A DNA stretch of 64,000 nucleotides from Echinostoma caproni (taxonomy: Eukaryota; Platyhelminthes; Trematoda; Plagiorchiida; Echinostomatidae): contig UZAN01039579.1 in NCBI GenBank assembly GCA_900618425.1, forward strand, positions 76,697 through 140,696. Reading direction: 5' to 3'. Below are positions 10,019 to 23,399 of the stretch, one piece after another. The number at the start of each line of letters is the position of its first letter. Positions within the stretch are counted from its first letter, which is position 1. The translations under genes were made by a program, and so were the position numbers. The notes under the pieces were generated by a model. It did no database searches. It had not been told where the DNA came from and worked only from the letters and a program-made list of their open reading frames with translations.

Positions 10019-10730
10019 CTACATGTTCCCGTGGTATGAGACTGCACAGAAACATAAATTTATGTATCGGAAAATTAGTTCATGGTACTTCTTAAAAAGA
10101 TGGGCAACGGTAACAAGGGTTCCATAGGGTCGGTGGGGCCAAACGTAGGCAGAAACAAACGCCTTTTGAGATGCGATAAAAGGTATGTTAAGATATAAAG
10201 CATAAAACGTGATCTCCTTGACCTTCAGATAGATATCTTTGACTTGGTCCGACGAGGTGAGGTTACGTGTGTAAATAACGCCAAGGTATACAACAGCCGG
10301 TTGGCGATGCATTCGGTCACTGAAGATAGATAAAGGCGTGCTGATAGTTGACAGTTCATCATATTTTTGATCGTGCAAAAGGGGAAAAAAGGCGTCATTA
10401 TATTTTTGGGGGTTCATATGGAGGTTCCTTCTTTGAGGCCATTGCAATACGTTTGACGTATCGCCTCGTAGAGTGGTCTGACATCATGGGTTGAAGTAGG
10501 GCAGTCCGAATATTAATTATATCGTCTGCATAACTAACAAGAAGAGAAGAATTTCTCATGGGTAGACCCTTTGCGTCCACAGCAGTAGATGCGCCAGATC
10601 TTCGCATAAAGGCTTGCCAGGTATCATTACTACCTTTGTTGTCAGTCGGAGCACGAACGTACAAAGAGTTAAGCCTGCAGATTTCACCCCTGATAGAAAG
10701 CGTGTGCATCTTTTGACTAAGGTTGCGAAA
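10019..10730 (-). mobile_element. CR1-like LINE fragment, RT C-terminal half (copy on minus strand)
   Basis: Two overlapping minus frames (10398-10709 and 10019-10447) give the second half of a LINE reverse transcriptase. Motif C reads SYADDI, with YADD codons at 10521-10532. Downstream come the thumb segments HMNPQKYND (usual form LNPxKC) and VVYLGVIYTRNL (usual form KYLGVxL...LSW), in the expected order. Upstream of YADD the match to a palm is poor. The switch of frame within the overlap shows at least one frameshift. The element is truncated at both ends and not functional. Confidence 0.65.
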
Positions 10731-13587
10731 ACTATCCCTGGTTAAGTTGTTGATCTATGGGATGAACAAACATAAGCCTTAGGCATTAACTGAAGAAGTA
10801 ATTTCGGGATATACTCATTACAGCCCTGCGTTTCATTACATGACCGTCAAGAGATTTGCTGAGACAAATCGCTACACATCGAAAAACTGTAAATAACATG
10901 TTTACATTGGTATTACCGTTTATATCTATGGATTTAGAAAACACAATACGCACTACAACTGCAACCTGAGGAAGGTCGTTGCACCGTGAAATCTAATAGA
11001 CAGTGGCGCCAACAGTGCCGTCCACTCAAAGTAATTTACAGCATCTGCTCTGCGGAACATTTTCCACAAAATGTAACTGTTCCAAATGAACGAGATGCAG
11101 AAAAACCATGTTTATTTCGTTCACGTGTATGTGATAGCATATCAGAACCTTTAACGCTCAGATTCCTGTTTGCCACTTAACATTTTGATCTTATTCAGCT
11201 TTTGTCAATTTTTTGATGTGTATCGACCCAGGAAACTGGAAGAGTTCTTGGTCAACCACAAATATTACAACAGTACAAAAATATTACTCTACTGTTCATT
11301 TAATTTCTCGAATAAAGCCATTCGATTGTTTTGAATGAACATGGCGAGAAAAATTGATCAATATCCACTACATTTGTGGTCATTATGTTTTCCGTTTTGT
11401 TAGGATATTCTTTCTTGAAGTTAACACAAACTGTTTCAGTACCGCAACATAAGTTATCGTTTCAATAAGCACAGTGGAAGAAAAGTCAACTGGGATCAAA
11501 AAAATGTTGATGAGGGTCGAACGTTCGATTGGTTTTGAACTACAATGGACCATACCGCTCGGATTTTGTTGATAATTTGCTGCACGCACGAGTTATGAAA
11601 CTGGATTCTTTATGGGCACATGCATGCTTACTAATTAAAGCGTCGTCTGTTGGGAAATTCTCCATGGTTCCCGGAACTGAATAAAATAAACAAAAACAAA
11701 TTAACACACGCAAAATAAATATTCTAATACACGTTATAAACAATTAGTGATCCATATACTATCGACTGAATGTCTCAAAACAGATTTTGTTTGTTATGAA
11801 GTTTGTAAGCGAAGCAGCGCTTTGTATACTGTTTCTGTTAATTTCAAGAAGAAATCACCCGGTTATAAAATGATAATCAATTTGTCTGGCTTACTCTCCC
11901 GTTTATAGATGCTCGTATTGATCTACTTCTGCACTTACCTGCATGACGAAAGTATCCTTTTTCAGTGAAATTCCAACTGAATTTCTAGCAGAAGAAAAAA
12001 CGGCAACACGAATACTGATCATCTCATTGCATGCTATGACTCATAAATTCGGTTTGTGCACAAACAAGAAGTTTCTGACTTTTATTTTCAAGTTAAACCA
12101 ATCACGTCATAGAGGGGAACATGTCCTTTGTGCTTATTTCAGAACTGACTGGGTTGATAATCATCATGGTTCTACGTTCTGTATGATGAGGTTGAGTGAA
12201 CGATGCAGACTGTGATGAAATGATTCAGATGGCGGCAAAATGGTATTGCTTTTTCGCACTAGAAGCATGGATGAACAACCATTTTCACTGAATGAATTGG
12301 GGTGATTATTTTCTTCGAAACATATGAAAAAAGAAGGATCACATTATTTTTCGTTTCTAATGGTTCATTTTTATGGGTTCCAATGATTAACTAACTGGAT
12401 TCTTCAGTTATTGAATGTATGATCCCTTTTTAAAGAAAAAAACCGAGTGAATATACGCCGCATCGGAAATAATGTTGTGAAAAGTCTACTGGTTAGTTTA
12501 TTCAATATGATAATCAATCATCTCAGTAGGCTGATGATTAGACATATTTGTTCCATAATGTCTCCGTCGCGTACCATATGAAAATATTCATCATCAAGAC
12601 AGTTCCATTCAAAAAAATACGTGGCTATGAAATGCAGGTTATCCGGATTGTATTAGTTTATTATGAAGTCAAATATGTGTGCACAATTCTAGTCACTTTC
12701 ACTGGTAGTGAGAGATAATATAATAATCTTAAATAAACTAACGAGAGCGATTATGTGTACCTTTTGATGAATCGTCAGAAGACGAAGATAGTCGTGCAAT
12801 GATTCCGAAACCTGTTTGATGGTGGGTAACACAATGACCTTACATGACAAATACGCTTGTATAAACCCTACCATGTTTCATCACTGCAGGCACGTTTCTA
12901 TATAACGTGCGACGTTTTGCGCAAACTCGCTGGCACCATAAGGGTGCCATTAACAGAATCCAACAGTTTTTAATAATGCAATATAATTGCACGCTTCGTG
13001 CCACCCCTTCGACTTGATTGTGGTGTGTATTATACTATGGTGCCATTACGTTTCCCCAGCAAGCTTCCAGGACCAGTCTCTTCCCAGCTTGATCTGGGTT
13101 TTGGAGCCAAATGAAAAATTTATCCGCAACCAGGAGAGCAAATAACCACAAGCAGCATTGTGTCAACTAGACGTGCATGATGTGAAAGTAACCAATGGTA
13201 GGGGATTGGAAAAGCATCATCACCAAACGTACCACATTCAACCCTAACAAATCCATAAAAGCAACATAAAAACGAGAATAGTCAGTGGGTAGGAATTCTA
13301 AAACGTGATTAAAGGCTGTATATCATACAAAAGGCAACATATATAGATTAAGAAAATGGTAAATCAATTGAAACTTTCTGTTTCATACGTTTCTGTGAAT
13401 ACGCATTTGTACTGTTCCACCTTGTCATCATGGTGCTTCACCAACCCAAATCCCAAGGCTTCTTCTTTTACTTTTCTTCTTCTTTTAATTTTACTTCCTT
13501 TTATTGAACACGCAATGGTACGATTTTCAGGAAGGGGAGAAGCGACCAATCAAAGGGCAGTCATTCAACACACAATGGGTAAAGTCA
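10731..13587. other. Unannotated AT-rich stretch
   Basis: No gene is recognised. A small hairpin GGCACC-ATAAG-GGTGCC lies near 12931-12947, and a pyrimidine-rich run TTCTTCTTTTACTTTTCTTC at about 13459-13500. Frames are short and unlike any family I know. Confidence 0.4.
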
Positions 13588-13662
13588 GGCGGTGGTGGTG
13601 GAATTCGAACACACATCCCCCGGATGATAATTTGGTAACGTTACCACCGGGCCACCACCGCC
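13588..13662 (-). repeat. tRNA-like sequence with closed acceptor stem
   Basis: On the minus strand 75 nt are closed by a perfect 11-bp inverted repeat, GGCGGTGGTGG at one end and CCACCACCGCC at the other. The A-box-like block reads TGGCCCGGTGGTAACG and the B-box-like block GTTCGAATTCC. The middle forms CATCC-GGG-GGATG rather than a normal anticodon arm, so it is more likely a tRNA-derived pseudogene or SINE head than a working tRNA. The A and B boxes resemble those at 3.1 kb. Confidence 0.5.
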
Positions 13663-16600
13663 CGGCTTTGGTTCACGATTCCCATGAGTGATCAGAAGGT
13701 CTCTGGTATTGCATGGTTTTCATTCTACCACCAGTATTTAATTGTAACCTGTTACTTTACACACAAAAGATGACGGGGTTTTTCTGGTCAGTCGTCCATC
13801 ATTGATGCAGGCGAAAGATTAATCAAAGGACAAATTTTGAACGAGACCAAAAGCCTCATCAACTGTGAACCAAATGAAAACTCCGCATTCTCCCTCGTCG
13901 GATTTTGGATGTATGAATACATCCGTCGGCTTTTATTGGTTATTTTGGCCAAAAACCTGTTCATAAAATTAATTTTGTTTGCTTGAAAAAGTAGGCTGTA
14001 TGTCAAAATACACCTCCCAATAGCTGTTCATTACTGACCTAGTGGCAATACTTGCTCGTTTTGAAGCTGAATGTACCCATTGAAATGCTTTCAATAGCAT
14101 CCGTTTATATGTATATTCTGGTACACAGTATCCTGAATAGCCAGAGACATTCTCTCTCATGGACCTTGATCGGGTCAGTAGTTGATACAGCTCGTCAAGG
14201 TTTGGGAAACCCATAATCTATTGTCAGGTGGATCATATACTTGACCTGATTAGAAACGCTTCGTACACATGTTGAATGTGCCCGCAACTGCGTGGTGGTA
14301 CATATGAACCCAATATTCGTGAATGTCTTTAGCTAGAACACTTTTAGGTAATTCTGATCCAGGTTTCCGGAAGGCAGCTTGGTTTAACTTCGGCGTTACA
14401 TTTTTTTAAGAACGTGTGTCAAATTTACCTTCCTATCCAATATACATCAAATACGTGTTTGCAAATTCTAGAACACTCGATTTCATTCACGTGTGCTCCA
14501 ATTTACTTAACGAAATAATGCTTTATTATTACATGACCGTAAGCATGGGAGAATTTAAAAAGTACAGGAACTCCAAACGTTTGAACTATCTGGAGAAATC
14601 CAAGGTAAAGTCTTCGATAACAGTAAACAACAATATTCTACTTCCCGGAATCTGTAAGGGAGTGGAGTTCAGACAATGTCGTCAATATAAAAGAAACAGC
14701 ATGATGTTTTAAGTGTGCGTGTGTGCAAAGCCTTTGCAATAAATCATGTGCTGGTTAAACACAATTTTCTGCTCCGACACTCCCGACTATTTTTGTTTCC
14801 AATGATATCAGCAATTGTGAGTAACTTCTCAGAACGCATAGAGAAGCAGCGTTTTGCTTCAAAACATTTTTGTGATAGAAAATAGTGATAAATTGCGTTT
14901 CACTATTCGGCTTTGTCAAAATTTGTGGCATGGTAAACTGCACGAAGAAGCAATTTTCTAGGAGTATGGAATCAAACGTTGGAATGAGGGCAAACTGTGT
15001 GTATCAAATGGTCAACTAGTATATACATAACGTTGCCATCTCATACGGTACGTATCACGTGTGAACGAAAAGAGTCTCAACTGCCTGGGTACCTAGAAAA
15101 ACTGAAGAATACATAAACTATGTTTTGTAAGCCCTCAAGTGTCACGTGTTGATACCCATTAGAAGCCAGGGGTAGCAAACGCTAGAAATATGCCGCATGT
15201 TTTATGACCACCACAAATTTGGGATTCTTTACGGTCCTCAAAATGCTCGATGTGATATACTGCAATGCGAAAATGTGGATAAAATGCCGCTTTAAAATGA
15301 GAGATAATACTACACATTTTTTTCCAGCACAGGTCTACTGCACCGTGCCGTGATACAGAGGACACAATATAACCTTTTGAATGTACTCGAAGCTGAACTT
15401 AGTCAGACCGGGAATACATATCTGCCAGTTTAACAAGCTGACGCAGGTACGAAATTTGTCAATTTCTAACGGAAGCCAGTATAATTCAGTCGAACGGAAA
15501 AATCATGCAGATGAAGCTTTATCTGCGTTGAATTCGTTTAAATTTATTCGTGCTGTAGATCTGAATTCTTTGATTGTCAAACAACCTTTCTTTTGAAATT
15601 TACTGTCATGTGATGCATTTTAAATTTGGGCTGAATTCACAATTGGTCAAACATTTTCTACCTCAATGGAGACGAAATTGCAAAGAAACCGGTTCAGAAT
15701 AAGGATTGTGTAAGGATGAAGGGTGGCAAAACCAACGTTTTCTATGTAAAAACTGTTAGTCATCTTAGAGTTGTCCGGAAACTGGACAACCGTAACATTA
15801 TCTAAGGTTGACACAGAAAAAAGTTAATATTTTCTGGTTCGAAAAAAATATATTTGACTTCTTTCACCCAGAGCGCATATTTAGTTTATATTGGAAGATT
15901 AATCGCAAGGTGAGTTTGCATAAACAATTGTGGTAACTTATTCAACACTTGGCACACGTATTGGGTTCGATTAAAGTAAACCGAATCACGGAAGAAAAAG
16001 CATCTAAGCAGGTAAGATGATGAGTTTCCGCTTCTATGCTTCTGTGCGTACGTGCTCGTTTCTATTTGCACAGAGTGTTGATGTGCACAGCAAGTTGCAT
16101 TTTGCCGTAGTTCGACGATCGGACAGAATCAAGGACTATTAATGTTATCAAGGAAATGCAATGGAAGGTGAACAAGTCATACAGAATTTATTGAACGACC
16201 ATTTATTATCCCGCAGTATTCACTGAAAAAAGACCTTTCACCTTCAAAACGTTAGTTGTAGTAGTTCTTTGAGTGCAGTTATTGCTAAGGTTGATTACAT
16301 ATGCCAACAATTTAGCGCAGCTTCTATAATTTAGCATTTCTATGGAACTTCAGCAACTGTGCGACAATTTTCTATAATGCAACCTCTGATTTTACTGCTG
16401 CACTTCTCAGTTACACGTCTCAACAAGTAAATCAATCCTCCTTCAAATTTGATTTACTTCGGATGGGAAATTAGTTCCACCTTTATTGATGAAATTCATA
16501 GTATAAAGAACGTGAACACTGGATAAATCTTAGAAACTGATAAGATAGTGTGTATATTACTAATCATCTAGTAAGACTAAGTTAAGGGTTCATTTCTTCG

Positions 16601-18749
16601 ACAACATAAGTGTACAAGGAGGATGCTCGAGTCAGTCAGATGAATATTGAAAATGAACAAAAGTTTCTGTATATTTGTGGAGGTGGTGCGATTCAAGCGT
16701 TCAGCCTAGCTCGCTTAAGACTTTTCAGTGATAATGGAAAAGTATGTCGTTGATACCACACTACATGTGGTGTTTATCGTCAGCATAAAGAAAGAAGTGA
16801 ATGGATAGCGAAATACTGTTGGCATTAGTGAACACGCGTGTAAAATGCAAACATGTTTGTCCTATATCTCCATGGAGTAGATGGTGATTGTTTTCAAATC
16901 TACATTTCGACAGATTATAATCCGCCACAGAAATAAACAGTTGTCATATCAGAAATAGTTAAACTCATTGAGCAAGCGATCACGTTTCGTTGTCATTCTT
17001 ACGCGCCTAACATGCGAATATTTGGGAGAATCCATTTTGTTATCACAATGATAATCATACTTCACATTCAAGGGGTATTCTGTTTGATGAAATCGCATCG
17101 ATGCGTAGTGAATGAATGACGTGTTTTAGTATTTTTTGATCTGAGGACAAAGTGATGTAACAGATAATTGGGCTTAAGTTTCTCCGCATAAATCTGGAAC
17201 ATGGTTTACAAGCTGTCAGTTCTGTGTGACTCCAACCCAACAAATATAAACTTAAGTATAGGTTTTCAGCGAACTCGTGCAACATGACTCTCATTTCCAA
17301 ATTGCATATCACTTTTCCAATATCACACTTGTACGTTGATAGTTATGTTATTTCTCTTCTATCAACGTTTAATTTCGTCCGCCTTGAGTGTTACAATGAA
17401 TAATCTTAGTTCGAAAGTTACAGATTTAGCAAATATTTAATGCGAAGCAGCATGGATCCTTATTTTTTCTAATACGATATTACTGTTGCATGAAACGTGT
17501 TTTGACCAGCTTATATCTTCCCAATTAGTGCTAAGTAAACAAACCAATTATTGAAAGTTGTTTAACCTAAAGAAATTGATAAATAATCAGGCTGGGGAGT
17601 ACTTATAGATGAAGGTTGGAATATCTTCTCACTTAAAAATGAGAGTACAAAATAATGAGACCTCAGAAAACATTTTTATTTCTCACTTATGCAGTTTTTG
17701 GATGAGCAAAATTCGAATGTCAAACCCATTCAATTACCTCTCATCAGTTGGGGTTTGAATGCAATAGCAACATTTCCCTTGTGTTCGAAAAAGTTATGTT
17801 AGCTGTCTCGACACAGGTCGTCAGAAGCGGGGGTGTTTCATGTTTCAGAGGAAACTGGCAAATACTGTTTGGTAGTCTGTTTGGTAGACTCCATGCAAAG
17901 GCGACTGCCTCCGGCGCTTATAGAGGAAGGAGGACAAACAGGTTGACAACAGGAAAGTATAACACGTGCATCGGGCCTACCAGTTGTTTTTATACATAAA
18001 TCCTGATTGTATTTTTACTGAGTCTTCGTCATTTTACAACTGGTGCACCAGCAACCGTCGTTGAAATCGAGAAATGGTAAATTTTATTGGCGTTTGGCAA
18101 AAAGAAGCGGAACCCCCAATGAATATTATTAAATATTCTGTTGCGCCTGATGTGGGGTTATATTATATACAATCCCGCGAACGACGCCTGGGATACTGGG
18201 CGCGGGGATGAATGAATTTAACGAAAGTCAGTGGGTTGCATGAGTTTGATCAATACCTATAATGAACATAAAACGAGTGACAAGATCATTCTACAAAATT
18301 TTATTTTTTGTGACCTTTCTTTTGAAGTATAATACAGCGTTTACTATGCAACTCAGAAGTAGAATCAGCACTCAAGACAAATCAGGACAGTGCCATCATG
18401 GCCTCCAGGCTATACTGATTGTATTTTCAGATAAACGTGACGTTCGTTCATTCGCCGGTTGATTGCGATCAAATCGCATTGCATCGCATCCAACACATCC
18501 GAAAAAGCAAACATGTTGCTGTTAGTTGTTCAAGTTCGGCAGGCGCGAATACCAAACAGAGCTACACACCAGCGTGAATGTTCACAATTACTTTGACATT
18601 TCGTAGCTTTCTCACTCTTGTGTTGTCCGATGGACACGAACAACGAAATGAAACGAAAATTACACAGAGGAAAGAATCAGGTCACATGATTTGCTGCTGA
18701 TGCTAATTTGAGTTTAGGTTCTTGTACCGTGAATGTTTCATTTGCCTCC
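13663..18749. other. Unannotated AT-rich stretch
   Basis: I see no gene or named element in about 5 kb. A GC-richer patch at 17,815-17,960 contains a short tandem duplication of CTGTTTGGTAG around 17,866-17,890. Its 83-codon frame (17748-17999, plus) is unrecognised. Confidence 0.4.
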
Positions 18750-18837
18750 GTGTGCTTCGACAATAGAGGATCCTTTCTGAGCCGATTTTTGGGGCAGTCG
18801 GTGCCGACTTGGGCAACTTTCCGATTCAGGTGCTACT

Positions 18838-19131
18838 TCAGCAGCTGATGCAGTTTAATGTTAAAGGCAACTGCCTGCTGCAGAACACAAAATGGAATGC
18901 CTGCAGTCTAGGTATGCACCTAGCTGAGCGGTTAGTGGGATGAAGCAATGCTGTACCATAACCAGTTTCCTCTATGAGGTTCCCTCTCATTCGTCCTCTC
19001 TTGAGGGAGAACAGGTATAACCTCCTGAGATTCACGCTGTATGCAACGCCACTCATGCCTTCTATGACCCTCGTGAACCTTCTTTGTACATCATCTGTTG
19101 GCACTTGCTTAGGTTCAGCGGGAGTTCCCAT
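18838..19131 (-). pseudogene. LINE RT thumb/C-terminal fragment
   Basis: A 97-codon frame contains DDVQRRFTRVIEGMSGVAYSVNLRRLYLFSLKRGRMRGNLIE. It matches the common C-terminal pattern of CR1/Jockey polymerases (VQRRxTK...LP YxERLxxLxLxSLxxRRxRGDLIE). The family pattern stops after NLIEETGYG, so the end is frame-disturbed. Sequence to about 18,750 may be the 3' end of the element. Confidence 0.7.
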
Positions 19132-19640
19132 TGAACTGTCCTCTCCTGGATCTTGTTCAGATCCTCTTGCAATTGCGGCACATATGGCCGGCCTAGGATT
19201 TTAACGTTGTCATCAAACAACTGGAGCGGCGAGCTCAGGCCACTGGCCATGTCGTTGATGTATACGAGGAACAGTATGGGACCAAGAACCGAACCTTGGG
19301 GGACCCCACTACAAGCTTCGGCAGACCCTGATATATCGTCGCCTACTCTCATCCGAAAGCTCCTGTTGTGCAGGTAGGCTCTCAAGCAATCTACTACCCA
19401 CAGGAGCAACCCTGAGACACTCCAACTCGTGTGGCAGAAAGCGATGGTTTACCGAGCTGAAAGCTTTCCTGAAATCTAGGTAGCATACCTCGACTCGCTC
19501 TCCCCTATCAAGCCGGTTCGACACCTCATCCAGGTACGACAGCAGGCTGGTCTAGCAGGATTTACTTTTAACGAAGATATTCTGCTTATTAGCCATTAAT
19601 CTATTTTTCGTAAGATGTTCGGCCAGTTTGTTTCTAATAA
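19062..19640 (-). pseudogene. LINE reverse transcriptase palm, broken
   Basis: Frames 19309-19524 and 19062-19409 carry consecutive RT motifs. Motif A reads VCYLDFRKAFSSVNH, with Ser replacing the usual Asp in AFDSV. Motif B reads CSGVPQGSVLGPILFLVY. Motif C reads LFDDNVKI, where the family norm is FADDVKI, so the catalytic pair is altered. The frame changes between motif A and motif B. The region just upstream (HLTKNRLMANKQNIFVKSKSC, about 19,550-19,620, in another frame) is the fingers segment. Confidence 0.75.
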
Positions 19641-19722
19641 CCCTTTCGAATACCTTCAACACAATCAATAATTTGCCGGCTGTTCTCTATTGCCCCCTTT
19701 GTGAGTGGGACAACCATTGCAG

Positions 19723-20541
19723 TCATCCAATCTCTGGGCAGCCGCGCAGTACGGAGGGACCAATTGAACAGCTCCGCGAGGGGTCCGGCCACGATCGCCG
19801 CAGTGGATTTAAGGAGGTCGGGATGAATATCATCCGGCTCTGCGGCCTTTTGCACATTAGGCTTTGTACATTATCCCTTATTTCATCTGGTGTTTCTCGG
19901 AAGCCATTCATTACGGAGACTGAGTTCATCAGCATCCTACCCGGCGGTTTACTGGGGTGGACACTTTTGGAAAACCTACGCATTTCCTCGGCTTTCTCGC
20001 CGTTGGTCCGGGCGTCCAGGCCTCGAGCGTTCCTTATGCATCCTACCGCTACTCTGGTAGCTCCACTGGACTGGACATAACTAGAGTATGCCTTCGGGCA
20101 GTCCTTGGCTTTGTTTGTCAGTTTTCGTTCAAATTGAAGACGGCAGACCCTCTGGACTCTTTTAGCTCTTTCACTCCTACACTTGTAACAGGCACCTGTG
20201 GATCCTTTTTCTTTTGAATCGCCTCCACGCTTGCTTGTTTTCATTGCTGTGCCTTGGTGGCCCGGCTCGTCCACGGGGCCGGCCATCGTTTTATGTAACA
20301 GTTCTAAGTAGTGCAAATTCCTCAGTGAACCGCCCGAGCTTCTCCTTGAAGAGGTGCCAACCTTCTTCAACACTCCCGTACGGCGAGTTCCATTCCAGTC
20401 TTCCAGGCTCCTCGAGCTTGCGCTGTTTGTTGATTTTTTACAATCCCTTGTTAGCTTCAGTTGGGGCACATCTATCGCACCTGGGATGGTGAAACGCAAC
20501 ACTCCATGGTCACTCCGCCCAAGTGGTGCTGTGATTCTCAA
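19723..20541 (-). pseudogene. LINE ORF2 fragment: endonuclease end and linker
   Basis: This 272-codon frame is among the longest uninterrupted coding relics in the window. It opens with APLGRSDHGVLRFTI, the final endonuclease motif, so its first Met is internal to the original protein. It continues through a basic linker containing RLQFERKLTNKAKDCPKAY and SYVQSSGATRV, the usual stretch before the RT in this group. It then loses the reading frame, because the RT entry (AEPDDIHPDLLKS, PLAELFNWSLRTARLPRDW) is found in the overlapping frame 19634-19855. No start codon or untranslated leader is evident. Confidence 0.7.
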
Positions 20542-21110
20542 TTAGTTGACCTGGCGGGAATGTTTCCTGATCACCAAGTCCATGTGACCCAGGGTTATAC
20601 CCTACCCGCCACCTTGTTGGACTTGTGACATGCTGAGCAAGAATGAAGTCTAGTACGAACTTGACTATATCGTCCTCAAATGTGTTGGGCGGAGCAATCA
20701 GTTCCTCCCACATTGCCTCAGGGGCGTGGAAATCTCCAACAATTACTACGGTTTTGTTTGTCTTTGGTACAATCTTTAGGAATGATAGCAGCTGACGATC
20801 TTTGTCCTCACTTGATGCTGGGCTTCGGTATGCATATGCTACCCAATTAACCCTTTCTGATGCTTTGATGTAACAAGAAGTGGCTTGAACGCTAGGCGTC
20901 ATTTGACTGCTTTCCCCCCCAGTCACTTGCTTATGATTGTTGGCTACCGGCATCATTATCTTTCGCCAATCCACCCATCACTTCTATCTGCCCTGTAGAT
21001 GCAGTATCCTGGCGGTGCCAACATTTCTACCTTTATATCCTCATGCAGTGGATTTGGCATTTTTCGTTGAAATGTTGAGTTGAATTGCATTGTCAGTGTA
21101 TGTCAGAATC
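20506..21110 (-). pseudogene. LINE endonuclease domain, frameshifted
   Basis: A 154-codon frame (20510-20974) plus an upstream frame to about 21,110 make most of an exonuclease-endonuclease-phosphatase domain. It shows WVAYAYRSPAS (expected NVYRPP-like), VVIVGDFHAPEAMW (the usual GDFN with His for Asn) and VTSPTRWRVGYNPG followed by a degraded LDLVIT-like block. The final SDH motif is in the next frame at about 20,506-20,514 and is intact as Ser-Asp-His. At least two shifts break the domain. Confidence 0.7.
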
Positions 21111-23399
21111 TCGGTCAAAAGAACGTTTTCTTTACCGCAAAAGCAACGGAGGAAAATTCCATGTGACAATAATTTTATTGGGGAAGGCTTCTATGAAAGC
21201 AATGGGCATTTATATTGAAATGTCATCAAACTGTCTTCAACGAATTTCATAGTTCTCAATTGCAACTTTGATCTAGAGAAAGGTGATGGTTTTGTAAGGC
21301 ACAATTAATCTCCACAATTTATGGACGTAGATCAAATTTGAATAAAACGTATTGGATAGAGAGGTGGTTTTGCGTTCCTCCGGTGATTTATGATTTGAAT
21401 TTCTACTGTACATTTAACAATGTGCACATGATGCGTTTCCCGTTTAACGATTCGTCCGGTTGAATTTAAGTTTGTTCCATGTTTAACATTTACCACTGAA
21501 ACGCATCATTGTCCCAATCAAGTTTGCTAACTAGTAAGTAAAGAAACTTATTGAGGAACATAGAGGAGTGATTTCAAACCGTTGCATGTGATGAACAGTT
21601 TGTTTTATATAGCGCAACAATAGGTCACTTGGTTGCAAAATCGTATACGATACTGAGTTAGTATGAGGATGAGTTGACTGCTTTTCAACAGTACGGAGTA
21701 TCGATTATTTTTACTTACAAGGTTATAATTATCTTGTAAGACTGTTGACAGTTCGAATTGTATTTGGACATTTGTCATTTCATCATCCTCACAGTCAGTC
21801 TTTTTACGGAACACCTATTCTTTCATTCCTGCTTACGCGTTGTCTCATTATTTTATTCGGTTTATTGAAACTCCAAATATGCTGAAATGTGACCCATATT
21901 TTATCCTTTTTTGTGTAGGACCAAGTCATTTGAAGTTCTCCCTTACACGGATTTTGTTTTTCAAACTCTCATCCCTTTGCGACTCTTGATGATGATGATG
22001 ACAATTTTTGCCGACTGATAATGTAGATCTTTGACCATTTTGGAAGTATTCTTTCGTCAATATGTCGGTGATATTTGTAGCATTAGCGCCACAAATCTTT
22101 TTATTTGCATAAGAGATATGCATTGATTATCACCCAAAGGATTTTTTAAAACTTTGAGTATAAACTTCTCAAAAAATACACCACACATCAAATTGCAAAA
22201 ATAGTCATTATTTATGTGTTGCATCGAACGAATGAAAGCATACATAAATGCTCTGACTTGAGGAGATCTCATCAAAAACGGACGCGGGATTGATGAATAC
22301 CGGAGGCTGTTGGCTCCAGTATTGTTATAATCAAAGTCATTATACCCTAGAATACTTACAGCAGAAACTCTAGGGTATACCGTGATGCCAGTCGGTAGCA
22401 CTCGTGCGGTGTTCCATTATCTACCCGCTATTCAGTTGAACAGATTTCTATGCCCAATGGTGGTTAGTGTTGCGTGACTGTTGCTGCGTGCCTAATGAAT
22501 GGGCGTAAAGGCTGATAGATATTATCAACCACATGCGGAATAAACGATAACCACTGAACAAAATACAAAATCCTGATGGCCCCTGACATTTGGGTTGACG
22601 TTATCAGGATTGTTTTCAACCGCGTACGAGTATTGATTCCTACGTTCGATCTCGATGAAAAGTAGTGGTCGTCATTAACGCAATAATTTCGACAATCTAA
22701 CATTTTGCATTCATGTGGAATGAAAAAGCTGCGTGAACATGAATTTATAGTTTTATGTTGACTGAATAAAACGGTTTTCTGACTGAGGGCTTTGGAATGA
22801 TATGAGGACTATAACAAAGGATTGTACTAAATCAGACAATATAGTTAATTAGGTGAGGATGGTTTGAAAATCTTCGTCGAAATAAAAGCGTTGAAATTAT
22901 TTAGCCATTTTTCACAATTGTACCATAGATATCTTTTACATTCAATAATTTTGACCCAAACCCAATTTACAGCGGCAGTTTCCCGAAAGCATTCTGAATA
23001 TTGGGTATATATGCTCAGTGCTATAGAATGCTTTGCTGAACAAGTTTTGCACTTTCTCTTTAATTCTATGCTTTCCATAAAAATATTTTCATTACTTAGA
23101 AGCATTAATTTCGCAACAAGACTGAACAATACATATGTCGCGCGATCTTAACATTTCGTTTGTTCTTCTCAGTCGCTGACGTAAAACAAATAAGCACACT
23201 GGATTTGTTAATCCTAGTGAACAGACATGTACAGGTAGACAGAGACTATTACAATTAAAAATAGTAGGTCAACTCCACGACAAGCGAAACGATTAGGTCA
23301 AAACCTTTTGGGCTCACAGAGGGGATGATGCAATCGGCTTACCAACACCTGACGTATTGCCAAAAGTTTTCATTGAGGTTACGTAACAATGGTTTGGAA
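21111..23399. other. Unannotated AT-rich stretch
   Basis: No gene is recognised. A short GAT repeat lies near 21,987-22,001. Frames up to 114 codons (22057-22401, minus) show no family I know. Confidence 0.4.

Larger units (their letters stand above)
18750..21110 (-). mobile_element. CR1/Jockey-group LINE, minus strand, 5'-truncated
   Basis: This is a non-LTR retrotransposon read right to left. The endonuclease starts near 21,110 (PGYCIYRADRSD near 20,990), then GDFHAPEAMW and PLGRSDHG at about 20,506. A linker with RLQFERKLTNKAK follows. RT starts with ADDIHPDLLK-like and PRDWMTAMVVP segments at about 19,700-19,850, then YLDFRKAFSSVNHRF (motif A, about 19,440-19,480), SGVPQGSVLGPILFLVYIND (motif B) and FDDN in place of F/YADD. 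A thumb segment VQRRFTRVIEGM ends near 18,840. It is a different family from the copies at 1, 4.6 and 61.4 kb and has a higher GC content than its surroundings. Confidence 0.85.

Noticed and set aside
18974..20545. Plus-strand frames of 60-150 codons, such as 19628-20080 and 20214-20492
   Set aside because: They are antisense shadows of the minus-strand LINE, where all the RT and endonuclease motifs are read.
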